Assembly: GCA_033813635.1 (NCBI GenBank)
Contig: JAPXRI010000009.1
Coordinates: 1-64,000, forward strand
DNA: 64,000 nucleotides
Direction of reading: 5' to 3'
From: JAPXRI01 sp033813635
Lineage (GTDB): Bacteria > Bacillota > Clostridia > Oscillospirales > QAMX01
The position numbers and the translations under genes were made by a program. Shown here in pieces: positions 35,284 through 43,132 of this stretch (within the stretch, counting starts at the first letter, position 1; each line of letters opens with the position of its first letter). The notes beneath the pieces are model-generated. The model was not told where the DNA came from. It saw only the letters and a program-made list of their open reading frames with translations, and searched no databases.

Positions 35284-36351
35284 TTATTTTTCCGCCATGG
35301 CGAGCCTTTCCGCCTGTTCGGCGGTGATCAGCGCGTCGATAATCTCGTCCATCTCGCCGTTCAAAAAGCTCTCCAGCTTGTACAGCGTCAACCCTATGCG
35401 GTGGTCGGTCACTCTGCCCTGGGGGTAATTGTAAGTCCTGATGCGCTCGCTCCTGTCCCCCGTCCCCACCTGGCTGCGCCTCTCCGCCGCGATCTCGGCG
35501 TTCTTCTCGGACTGGTATTTATCGTACAGCTTCGTGCGGAGAAGCTTCATCGCCCTGTCCTTGTTCTTGTACTGGCTCCGCTCGTCCTGGCACTCCACGA
35601 CTATGCCGGTGGGTATGTGCGTGATTCTGATCGCGGACTCGGTCTTATTGACGTGCTGTCCGCCCGCGCCGCCGGAACGGTAGGTGTCGATCTGCAGATC
35701 GCTCGGATTGATCTCCACCTCGACCTCCTCGGCCTCCGGCAGAACGGCCACCGTAACGGTAGACGTGTGTATGCGCCCGGACGCCTCCGTCTCCGGCACC
35801 CGCTGGACACGGTGGACGCCGCTCTCGAATTTCAGCCTCGAGTACGCGCCCTCGCCGTCGATTGAGAACGACACCTCCTTGAAGCCGCCGAGCTCCGTCT
35901 CGTTTGCGTAGAGCTGCTCGAAATGCCAGTGCTTCAGGTCGGAGTACATGCCGTACATGCGGTATAGAACCGCGGCAAAAAGGGCCGCCTCCTCGCCGCC
36001 CGCGCCGCCGCGGATTTCAACGATGACGTTTTTGCTGTCGTTGGGATCCTTCGGCAGCAAAAGGAGCTTTAAGCGGTCATTGAGCTCCTGCATTTTGTTC
36101 TTTGAAGTCTCCATCTCCTCCTGGGCAAGTTCCTTTAAATCATGGTCCTCGCCGGACAATATCTCAAGGGCTTCGTTCGCCTCCCGCTCGGCCCTTTTAT
36201 ACTCCCGGTAGGTCTCCACCACCTCGGACATCTCCTTGCGCTCCTTTGAGAGCTCGGTAAACCTCGCGAGGTCGCTGTACACCGCCGGGTCCGCCAGCAG
36301 GGCTTCTATTTCGTCGTATCTCTGCTCAAGCAGAGCAAGTTTTTCAAACAT
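35284..36351 (-). CDS. prfA: Peptide chain release factor 1
   Basis: 355 residues. RF1 recognises UAA and UAG stops and triggers peptide release. Catalytic GGQ (230-232) in [16 protein letters not shown], and the anticodon-like tripeptide region reads VPET (186-188), of the RF1 P-x-T type rather than RF2 SPF. Its presence shows that UAG is read as stop in this organism, which bears on the amber codon in the fibro-slime gene at 54517. It is in the housekeeping run between a DUF3048 lipoprotein gene and sua5. Confidence 0.96.
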   Translation of the reverse strand: MFEKLALLEQRYDEIEALLADPAVYSDLARFTELSKERKEMSEVVETYREYKRAEREANEALEILSGEDHDLKELAQEEMETSKNKMQELNDRLKLLLLPKDPNDSKNVIVEIRGGAGGEEAALFAAVLYRMYGMYSDLKHWHFEQLYANETELGGFKEVSFSIDGEGAYSRLKFESGVHRVQRVPETEASGRIHTSTVTVAVLPEAEEVEVEINPSDLQIDTYRSGGAGGQHVNKTESAIRITHIPTGIVVECQDERSQYKNKDRAMKLLRTKLYDKYQSEKNAEIAAERRSQVGTGDRSERIRTYNYPQGRVTDHRIGLTLYKLESFLNGEMDEIIDALITAEQAERLAMAEK

Positions 36352-36389
36352 ATACTTCTAAATCGGTTTCCTTTCAGATGAGAGATAGA

Positions 36390-37508
36390 TCAGGACGCCG
36401 AGATATTCGCCGTCCCGTTGACGTAGGAGACAAAGGTCTGTCCCCTGTTTATTTTCAGCACCTCTCCGTTTTCCGTAAACAGCTTCAGCGGCGCGGTCTC
36501 GCTCGCCTTCGACCATTTGATCGGTACGGAGACGCCGTTTGTCGCGTAAATCCCCGTGCCGGAGCCCACGTCCTCAAAATTCCTGTGGCCCGAGCTGTCG
36601 CCGGAATTGGCGGACGGCACGGACAGCACGATCACATTCTTAAAGGTCAGCGCCGTGTTCGTTTCCGAATCCTTCTGCACCGAGCTGTACTCGTAGCGCG
36701 TGTACAGCTTTTTCGCCTCGTCATACTCGAAATACGGCTGGTAAGACCCGTATTTTGTGATAACCTTTTTCGCCGGGGCAGATCCGGGAACCGTGTCCTC
36801 GTCATAGAACGCAAACGGCGTCTCGTAGCCGTTCTTCAGCGTCAGCCTTGCCCCGGAGCTCTTCATCGCGGCCCCTTTTTTCTCAAGCTTCTGCCCGGTG
36901 GTAAACAGGCTGTGCTCGTACCCCGCTGCTTTCGAAACCGCGCTGTCCCGGTAGAATACCTCGCCCGCCGACAGGGCGTCGATATGGGTGTAGGAGTAAT
37001 CGGACAGCATCGCAATCGCCTCCGTCGAGCCGCCCGCGTGCACGAACACCGCGTCGAACCCCATCGCGATGTTCACCGAGACGGGACGGGCCGAGCGGAT
37101 CGGCCCGAGCTTGGCGGCGTCCGACGGGTTTAAAAACAGCGCCAGCAGCCTTGTGATGCCGCCCTCCACCTCATATTCGAAGATCACGTCAGCTTTCGAT
37201 GTGCCGGCCTGGTACGGCTCGGCCACCTTTATGTTGTTGATTACCACTGCGTACACCCTCGCACCGCTCTCCTCACCGTCGGAAAGGGCGATCCCGGTCA
37301 GGTAGTTCACCTCTCCGGGCACCGGGGGCGCCGTGGTTTCAGCGGCCGTCTGGCTTGCGCTCGTCGTCCCGGCCTTTCCGGTATCGGAAATCTCCGTTAA
37401 AACGCTTGTCGAAGCCGGATCTTCGCCGCCGCAGCCGGCTAAAATCAGACCGAAAAACGACACGCAGAGCAGAATCAGCGATAAGATCCCAAGCTTTCCA
37501 CTTTTCAT
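36390..37508 (-). CDS. DUF3048 (YerB-like) lipoprotein
   Basis: 372 residues, lipoprotein signal with lipobox LILAGC (Cys 26), then a Ser/Thr-rich linker and the two-part DUF3048 region (NYLTGIALSDGEESGARVYAVVINN, QAGTSKADVIFEYEVEGGITRLLALFL, PIRSARPVSVNIAMGFDAVFVHAGGS). Members sit on the outside of the membrane in Firmicutes; their biochemical role is not established. GAGGG precedes the ATG. Same-strand neighbour of prfA, 38 bp upstream of it. Confidence 0.88.
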   Translation of the reverse strand: MKSGKLGILSLILLCVSFFGLILAGCGGEDPASTSVLTEISDTGKAGTTSASQTAAETTAPPVPGEVNYLTGIALSDGEESGARVYAVVINNIKVAEPYQAGTSKADVIFEYEVEGGITRLLALFLNPSDAAKLGPIRSARPVSVNIAMGFDAVFVHAGGSTEAIAMLSDYSYTHIDALSAGEVFYRDSAVSKAAGYEHSLFTTGQKLEKKGAAMKSSGARLTLKNGYETPFAFYDEDTVPGSAPAKKVITKYGSYQPYFEYDEAKKLYTRYEYSSVQKDSETNTALTFKNVIVLSVPSANSGDSSGHRNFEDVGSGTGIYATNGVSVPIKWSKASETAPLKLFTENGEVLKINRGQTFVSYVNGTANISAS

Positions 37509-37546
37509 CTGGCTAACCCTCTTTAAATTTAAAAAAATCAGCGGTT

Positions 37547-38086
37547 TTACTGTGCCTCGTCCGAGTAGTCCTTCATCAGCGCGGTGAGGACTTCGTTGTA
37601 TATCGCCTCGGCGTTTGCCCTGAAATTGTTTTCAAGCATCGCCGCCTGCTGTCTGTTGACAACCATCATGTCGATTTTTATTATTTCGCCCTGGTCGTCG
37701 TTCATTTTAAGGGTGGTAACAAAATAATTCGGGGAGACCTCCTTAGTCTCGCAGGAGATCAGGCTGTTCCTTTTCCGCCTGGCCGCTGCGCGGAGAACCG
37801 CTCTCTGCGCGTCCCTCCTGACGCTGGCCGGCAGCCGGTTTTCAAAGCCCTCGAGCACGTCCCTCCCCTTCTGCGATATCCTGTACAGCTCCCCGTTTTT
37901 CTCAACGTGCCCGCTCTCCACCATTTCGAAAAAAGCGTCGGAAATGTCAAAATAAGTGATCGCGCCGTCAACAAGCGCCGATTCGAGCACGTCGTCAAAG
38001 CTGACCTCCGCGTCAAGCGAAGCGAGAACAAATAAAAGCAGATATTTTACGTCCAGCTTATCCCTGAGATATCCCGTGTCACCCAT
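37547..38086 (-). CDS. DUF4364 family winged-helix protein
   Basis: 179 residues. The N-terminal 80 residues form a winged-helix-like domain (KYLLLFVLASLDAEVSFDDVLESAL, YFDISDAFFEMVESGHVEKNGELYRISQKGRDVLEGF), and the C-terminal half is the DUF4364 beta-helix part. Such proteins are widespread in Clostridia and are presumed DNA-binding regulators, targets unknown. The start has GGAGGCGG upstream. It is 34 bp from galK on the same strand. Confidence 0.8.
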   Translation of the reverse strand: MGDTGYLRDKLDVKYLLLFVLASLDAEVSFDDVLESALVDGAITYFDISDAFFEMVESGHVEKNGELYRISQKGRDVLEGFENRLPASVRRDAQRAVLRAAARRKRNSLISCETKEVSPNYFVTTLKMNDDQGEIIKIDMMVVNRQQAAMLENNFRANAEAIYNEVLTALMKDYSDEAQ

Positions 38087-38120
38087 TTCGCCGCCTCCGC
38101 AACCGTTAAATCATATATCG

Positions 38121-39293
38121 TCAGTATTCAAGCCTTGAAGCTCCCTGACCCGCGCCGGAAACGTAGAAGTCTGGCTTAAGCCCCGTTTTCTCGGCGTAGC
38201 CCGCCGAGACCTCGGCGATAAAGCCCTCCACTGCCTCCGTCTTAACGACGCTCACCGTGCACCCGCCGAAGCCCGCGCCGGTCATTCTGCTGCCGGCGCA
38301 GCCGGGGTATTTCCTCGCCAGCTCGGACATCGCGTCCAGCTCCGGCCCGGTTACCTCGTACAGATCCTTTAAAGACATATGGGACTCGTTCAAAAGCCTG
38401 CCAAATCCCGCGATGTCGCCTTTTTTCAAAAGCGAAACGGAGGAGTGCACCCGCTCGTTTTCTGTCACCACGTGGATCACGCGCTTTTGCACGTTTTTAT
38501 CGGAGATAAGGGGCAGCAGGGCCTCAAGCTCGCCGGAGCTGAGCTCGCACAGGTTTTTTAGGCCAGGCTTTTTCTCTCTGAACAGTTCGAGAGCCAGCTC
38601 GCACTCCCCTCTGCGCTCGTTGTACTTTGAGTCGGCGAGGCCGCGCTTTTTATTCGTGTTGCCGATCACAATACGGTAGCCCGCCATATTCAGCGGGACA
38701 TGCTCGCAGCAGAGCGTCGCGCAGTCCAGCAGCATCCCGTGGCCGGCTCTGCCGTTGGCGCAGGCGTACTGGTCCATTATCCCGCAGTTCACCCCTACGA
38801 AGCGGTTTTCCGCCCGCTGGCACAGAAGCGCCACCTCCGGCATGCTCATCTCCGCGCCGCAGAGTCCGAGCGCCGCGACCGCCGTCGCCACCTCGATCGA
38901 CGCAGAGGACGAGAGCCCGGCCCCGAACGGGAGCGTCGAGAAAAACAGCATGTCGCAGCCCGCGACGGGAATGCCCAGCTTTTTAAGCTCGTCGAACACC
39001 CCGAGCTGGTACGAGCCCCAGTTCTTGCCCTTTTTGGTCTCCAGAGCGTCGAGCCCGCAGGACACGATCAGCCCGCTTAAATCGTTTGCCGCCAGCCTTA
39101 CCGTGTTGGTCCCGTTTAAGCGCGCCAGCACATAGTTTCCGAGCTCAAGGGTGGCCGGAAAAACGTACCCGCCGTTGTAATCGATATGCTCCCCGATCAG
39201 GTTTACCCTGCCCGGCGCAAAAAAAAGCTCCGGTTTCTCGCCGGTCCCGAATAGTTTAAAAAACAACTCCGTGCAAGCCGATATGTCAGTCAC
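38121..39293 (-). CDS. galK: Galactokinase
   Basis: 390 residues, cytoplasmic GHMP kinase phosphorylating alpha-D-galactose at C1 (Leloir pathway). Galactokinase signature: PGRVNLIGEHIDYNGGYVFP. ATP loop: LPFGAGLSSSASIEVA. C-terminal GHMP motif: GSRMTGAGFGGCTVSVV. The start is GTG 39293 with GGAGGAG 8 nt upstream. No galT or galE lies in the window. It is the first gene of a long same-strand series and has its own promoter. The ruined alpha-galactosidase at 60417 would have supplied galactose. Confidence 0.95.
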   Translation of the reverse strand: MTDISACTELFFKLFGTGEKPELFFAPGRVNLIGEHIDYNGGYVFPATLELGNYVLARLNGTNTVRLAANDLSGLIVSCGLDALETKKGKNWGSYQLGVFDELKKLGIPVAGCDMLFFSTLPFGAGLSSSASIEVATAVAALGLCGAEMSMPEVALLCQRAENRFVGVNCGIMDQYACANGRAGHGMLLDCATLCCEHVPLNMAGYRIVIGNTNKKRGLADSKYNERRGECELALELFREKKPGLKNLCELSSGELEALLPLISDKNVQKRVIHVVTENERVHSSVSLLKKGDIAGFGRLLNESHMSLKDLYEVTGPELDAMSELARKYPGCAGSRMTGAGFGGCTVSVVKTEAVEGFIAEVSAGYAEKTGLKPDFYVSGAGQGASRLEY

Positions 39294-39369
39294 CCGAAAC
39301 GCTCCTCCGATATCCGATTGAATGTCTTAATAGTGTTTAAACCGTTGGAAATCCTTTCCGCCTTTTTGT

Positions 39370-39398
39370 ATTATAACATATAACGCAGATTTTGTGAA
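39370..39398 (-). promoter_or_regulatory. Promoter of galK and possibly of the genes after it
   Basis: Minus strand TTCACA (39393-39398), 17 bp, TATAAT (39370-39375). Confidence 0.65.
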
Positions 39399-39480
39399 TA
39401 GCGATTTTGTCCGCGAACGAAACCGGCCTTTCTCCGCCGGCGGAGTTCCCGGGTCCTCCTAAAACACCGGCGCTTAGGGT

Positions 39481-39509
39481 TTGAAAAAAGCTCCGCGATA
39501 TTGTAAAAT
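39481..39509 (+). promoter_or_regulatory. Promoter of the Smr-domain gene
   Basis: TTGAAA (39481-39486), 17 bp, TAAAAT (39504-39509), leaving only a short leader before AGGAG at 39521. Confidence 0.65.
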
Positions 39510-39533
39510 ATAAAGAAAAAAGGAGTGGATAGC

Positions 39534-39872
39534 ATGCTCTCGGAAGTCAACCTTGAAGCCGGGATGCCGGCCGCAGATATCGCCGTACGCCGCCTCAAGG
39601 CCGCGATTTGCACCGAAAAGGCCCGCCGCACCGCCGCTTTCAAGGTCATCCACGGCTACGGCTCCAGCGGCGTCGGCGGCAAAATACGCACCGAGGCAAG
39701 AAAATATCTCGATTCCTGTGTTCACAAGGGCTTAATCAAGTGCTATATTCCAGGTGAGAGCTTCTCGGTGTTCGACGAAAAAACGCGGAGCCTGCTTTCG
39801 CGCCTGCCCGACGCCGGGAAGGACCGGGATATCGACCGGTACAACAACGGGATTACGATCGTCGTCCTGTAA
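39534..39872 (+). CDS. Small Smr-domain protein
   Basis: 112 residues from ATG 39534 (AGGAG 8 nt upstream; the GTG at 39525 overlaps that SD). A free-standing Smr domain: a helix with AVRRLKAAI, then AFKVIHGYGSSGVGGKIRTEARKYL, which is the conserved hGxGxG loop of MutS2-type Smr nucleases. The N-terminal LDLHG motif is poorly kept (NLEAGMPAADIAV). Smr domains nick nucleic acid or act on ribosomes. The role here is unknown. It is a single gene. Confidence 0.78.
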   Translation: MLSEVNLEAGMPAADIAVRRLKAAICTEKARRTAAFKVIHGYGSSGVGGKIRTEARKYLDSCVHKGLIKCYIPGESFSVFDEKTRSLLSRLPDAGKDRDIDRYNNGITIVVL

Positions 39873-39969
39873 CCGGGCACCGCCCTTCCAATCGTTTTAT
39901 CTTAATCCGGACGCGGGCGGAGATTTTGCCGATTTTTGAAATATCCGCGGATTATTTTGAAAAAGCCTA

Positions 39970-39998
39970 TTTACAAATCCGTTTTGCCGTGGTATAAT
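39970..39998 (+). promoter_or_regulatory. Promoter of pyrR-uraA
   Basis: TTTACA (39970-39975), 17 bp, TATAAT (39993-39998). Transcription would begin near 40005, just before the attenuator. Confidence 0.8.
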
Positions 39999-40011
39999 CC
40001 CACTCAAAGAA

Positions 40012-40123
40012 TCTTTAAGACAGTACTGAGATGCTGGCAAGATTAATATCGTAAAACCTCTACGGTTTATTATGCCGGGAGGGAGTGTAATCTTGCGGAG
40101 ATTTCTTGCAAGGTTATTTTTTT
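40012..40123 (+). promoter_or_regulatory. PyrR-binding transcription attenuator in the pyrR leader
   Basis: AGTACTGAGATGCT (40022-40035) matches the known PyrR RNA site (ARUCCNGNGAGGYU) at 12 of 14 positions. Immediately after, GCAAGATTA (40037-40045) is the exact complement of TAATCTTGC (40088-40096), an antiterminator. That same downstream strand can instead pair with GCAAGGTT (40108-40115), making a terminator followed by ATTTTTTTA. With UMP, PyrR should hold the first hairpin and allow termination. All three alternative structures can be read from the bases. Confidence 0.88.
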
Positions 40124-40193
40124 ATGTTTAACTTTTACTTGGCCGTCCGTTTTCGGGACAAAACGGCAAATTTGAAATCGGTGGTGACTGAGG

Positions 40194-40733
40194 ATGACCT
40201 ATAAATCAAGAATCATGGACGCCGAGGCGCTTAACCGCGCGGTGGTCCGAATCTCTCACGAGATCATCGAGAAAAATCACGGCACGCAGGATCTCTGCCT
40301 TATCGGCATCAGAAGGCGCGGCGTGCCGCTCGCGGGCCGCATGGCCGCGGTAATCGGGCAGACCGAGAACGTCTCCGTCCCGGTGGGCGTTCTCGATATA
40401 ACCCTTTACAGGGACGATCTGACCTCCGTATCCGACTCCCCCACGGTCAACGCCACGGAAATTCCGTTCTCTGTATCCGGGAAGCGCGTGGTTTTGGTGG
40501 ACGACGTGATATACACCGGCAGAACCGCCCGCGCGGCGATCGAGGCGCTTTTCTCGCTGGGAAGGCCCGCGTGTATCCAGCTCGCCGTGCTGATCGACCG
40601 TGGCCACAGGGAACTGCCCATCCGCCCGGATTTCGTCGGCAAGAACATACCCACCTCCCGCAGCGAAATGATCTGCGTCAACCTGCCAGAATTCGACGGC
40701 GAAACCGGCGTAACCCTTTACGACCTTATGTGA
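40194..40733 (+). CDS. pyrR: Bifunctional pyr-operon attenuator / uracil phosphoribosyltransferase
   Basis: 179 residues, PyrR length. PRPP-binding loop VVLVDDVIYTGRTARAAIEAL, N-terminal IGIRRRGVPLAGRMA, and the RNA-contact region with YRDDL. It binds the leader RNA just upstream when UMP is high, promoting termination, and can form UMP from uracil and PRPP. It is followed 85 bp later by a uracil permease. The unit is limited to uptake and salvage; no de novo pyr genes follow. Confidence 0.95.
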   Translation: MTYKSRIMDAEALNRAVVRISHEIIEKNHGTQDLCLIGIRRRGVPLAGRMAAVIGQTENVSVPVGVLDITLYRDDLTSVSDSPTVNATEIPFSVSGKRVVLVDDVIYTGRTARAAIEALFSLGRPACIQLAVLIDRGHRELPIRPDFVGKNIPTSRSEMICVNLPEFDGETGVTLYDLM

Positions 40734-40818
40734 TTAAAAGTCATTGTCTTGCGCAATAACTCTAAGCTGTTGCCCAAGACAATAACTTTATCAAAAATAA
40801 ATTTCAGGAGGCGTCTTG

Positions 40819-42243
40819 ATGGAAAAAAATCTACAGGCAATCGGATATCTGCCGGACGAAAAACCGACTTTTTGGAAGCTGATACTCTACGCGCTGCAGC
40901 AGGTGGTGGTCATGTTCCCGGCCACCGTCACGGTCGCGCTGATCACCGGCTTCCACGTCTCGACGACGATTTTCGCCAGCGGACTGGCCACGTTCTGCTT
41001 CATCCTTGTCACCGGAAGAAAAATCCCCCTTTACTACGGTTCCAGCTTTTCGTACCTGTCCGCAATATCCGGACTGCTGGCGAGCCAGGCTTTCTACGAT
41101 AAGCTGAGCCCGGCGGCCCAGGCAGCGCTGGACTCGAATGCGGCCATCCTCCCCAACGAAGTTCTGTCCTATGTCCAGTTCGGCATCGTGATGTCCGGTC
41201 TGGTCTCGATCGCCGCCGGGTTCCTCGTCAAGCTCTGCGGGACAAAATCGGTCGAAAAGATCCTTCCCGCTTCGATCACCGGCCCGATCGCGATGATTAT
41301 CGGTCTCACTCTCGCCGGCAACGCCCTCAGCGACGCCGCCCCGCAGGCGGCCGCCGACGTCCCCGTCTTAACCAGCGGCTGGGTATGGCTTGTCTCCCTC
41401 GCGACGCTTCTGTCCACCGTAGTGTTCTCCAAATACCTTAAGGGCTTTCTGGGCCAGCTTCCGCTCCTCCTCGGCGCCTGCGTCGGCTGCGTGTTTGCCG
41501 GTCTTCTCTACGCCTTCGGCGGCGCGGACATGAATATGTTCCGTACGCTGGCCGAGGAGACCACCTCCATCTTCGCCGTCCCGACTTTCACATTCCCGAA
41601 GGTGTCGTGGATCGCGGTCGCCGCCATCATGCCGATCGCCATTGCGACTATTCCTGAATCCACAGCGCATATATACCAGCTTGACATTTACGTAAACGAC
41701 CTTGCGAAGAAAAAGAAATCAACGAAAAAATACGACATCGCCGGCCTGCTCGGCAGGAACCTGGTGGGCGACGGCCTCGGCGATATGATAACAGGATTCA
41801 TCGGCGGCCCCGCCGGCACAAACTACGGGGAAAACATCAGCACGATGGCTATCACAAAGGTCTTCTCCGTGCCGGTTCTGCTGGTCGCCGCCGTCATCGC
41901 GATGGCGATATCCTTCTTCACCCCGCTGGTCAACGCGATCTACGCGATCCCGACCGCCGTCATCGGCGGACTCGAGGTCTACCTGTTCGGCGCGATCGCC
42001 GCCCAGGGCGCGGCTATCATGATCGAAAAGAAGGTCGACATGTTCGATTCCAAGAACATCGCCGTCATCGCCTCGATCATGATTATAGGCCTCGGCGGAC
42101 AGTATGCGTTCAGCGGCAACATCCCGTTCTTCGGCGTAGATGTCCCCTGCATCGCCGGCGCCGCGGTCTTCGGCATACTGCTGAACCTCCTCTTAAGCAT
42201 CGGCGACAAAAAGGAAAAAGAGATAGTCAAGACCGAGGAGTAA
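40819..42243 (+). CDS. uraA: Uracil permease (NCS2 family)
   Basis: 474 residues from ATG 40819 (AGGAGGCG upstream). About 14 TM helices of the nucleobase-cation symporter 2 family. Substrate-helix features: the conserved Glu in AIATIPESTAHIYQLD, and the second signature GLGDMITGFIGGPAGTNYGENISTMAITKVFS, whose NYGEN is typical of uracil carriers. Uptake is proton-driven. Control by PyrR attenuation through the shared leader is expected. Confidence 0.93.
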   Translation: MEKNLQAIGYLPDEKPTFWKLILYALQQVVVMFPATVTVALITGFHVSTTIFASGLATFCFILVTGRKIPLYYGSSFSYLSAISGLLASQAFYDKLSPAAQAALDSNAAILPNEVLSYVQFGIVMSGLVSIAAGFLVKLCGTKSVEKILPASITGPIAMIIGLTLAGNALSDAAPQAAADVPVLTSGWVWLVSLATLLSTVVFSKYLKGFLGQLPLLLGACVGCVFAGLLYAFGGADMNMFRTLAEETTSIFAVPTFTFPKVSWIAVAAIMPIAIATIPESTAHIYQLDIYVNDLAKKKKSTKKYDIAGLLGRNLVGDGLGDMITGFIGGPAGTNYGENISTMAITKVFSVPVLLVAAVIAMAISFFTPLVNAIYAIPTAVIGGLEVYLFGAIAAQGAAIMIEKKVDMFDSKNIAVIASIMIIGLGGQYAFSGNIPFFGVDVPCIAGAAVFGILLNLLLSIGDKKEKEIVKTEE

Positions 42244-42257
42244 TCCCCTCCATTATC

Positions 42258-42294
42258 AAATCCGTCCGGCTTAGCGAAAAGCCGGACGGATTTA
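42258..42294. terminator. Terminator after the uracil permease
   Basis: AATCCGTCCGGCTT / AAGCCGGACGGATT stem with a short loop, followed by TTTATTA. The next gene ends convergently at 42309, so it may serve both. Confidence 0.75.
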
Positions 42295-42308
42295 TTATGT
42301 CTGCTGTT

Positions 42309-43112
42309 TTATATATCCAATGCGAAAATATTCTGGTACCGCCTGCCCTGGGCGTATATCGCGCTGGTCTGCGGGATGTGGGCCACGCGCACCAGCCTCG
42401 CGCCGAGCTTTTCGCAGACGCGGACCGATGCGAGATTCGTCGGGTGGTTTGCAATCAGCACGCGCTTCATGCCGTGCCGGGCTGCGAGGGGCAGAATAAG
42501 CGCGGTCGCCGCGCCGGCGTAACCGTTGCCCCGCATCGAGTCGTCCACCGAAAAGCCGATATTCCCCTCCAGCGCGATATCCGGGCTGATCCCCGGCCTG
42601 AAATCCACCATGCCGATCTCCCCGCCGCCCACGCAAATAGCGAAGCGGTATCTCGGGACCCCGCCGGGTTCCTTTTCGGTGTCTCTGAACTCCTTTGCCT
42701 CCACCGATACAACGCCGTCCGACGCACCGTTAAACGGCAAATACCCAGTAAACGGGTCGCAGGGAAAATAGTCGGAAAGCTCCGCTGTGCAGAACCGGTC
42801 TCCCCCGCCCCTCTTTTTAAAGCCCAGGCGCTCAAACACCCTGCCGTAAGCCCCGCCGGAGACAAGGTTTACCGCGCGGCACCCGAAGTCAAAAAACAGG
42901 CAGTGCAGTATCGCCTCCGCCGCCTCGAAAACCACGGCCTCGTCAAGGCCGGAGGGCAAACCGTCGAAACGGAGCACGGAAATCTCCCCTTCCCGGGAAA
43001 GCACGGCTCCGAAAAGCCTTTCGCCGCCCGCCTTGCGCTTTACAGCCCACAAAAGCGGGCGCTCCGGCTCGAGCGTAAGATTTTTCGTCTCTACGGGGTT
43101 GCCTTCGGTCAC
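42309..43112 (-). CDS. Tandem GNAT-family N-acetyltransferase
   Basis: 267 residues from GTG 43112 with AAGGAG 7 nt upstream. The C-terminal half (about 120-267) is a clear RimJ/RimL-like GNAT domain: GNIGFSVDDSMRGNGYAGAATALILPLA with the acetyl-CoA loop, and NHPTNLASVRVCEKLGARLV. The N-terminal half (about 20-110, GLDEAVVFEAAEAILHCLFFDFGCRAVNLVS, VFERLGFKKR) looks like a second, weaker GNAT fold. Substrate unknown. It begins 20 bp after valS and is likely cotranscribed. Confidence 0.8.
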   Translation of the reverse strand: MTEGNPVETKNLTLEPERPLLWAVKRKAGGERLFGAVLSREGEISVLRFDGLPSGLDEAVVFEAAEAILHCLFFDFGCRAVNLVSGGAYGRVFERLGFKKRGGGDRFCTAELSDYFPCDPFTGYLPFNGASDGVVSVEAKEFRDTEKEPGGVPRYRFAICVGGGEIGMVDFRPGISPDIALEGNIGFSVDDSMRGNGYAGAATALILPLAARHGMKRVLIANHPTNLASVRVCEKLGARLVRVAHIPQTSAIYAQGRRYQNIFALDI

Positions 43113-43132
43113 GGCCTTCTCCTTTTAGGTTT

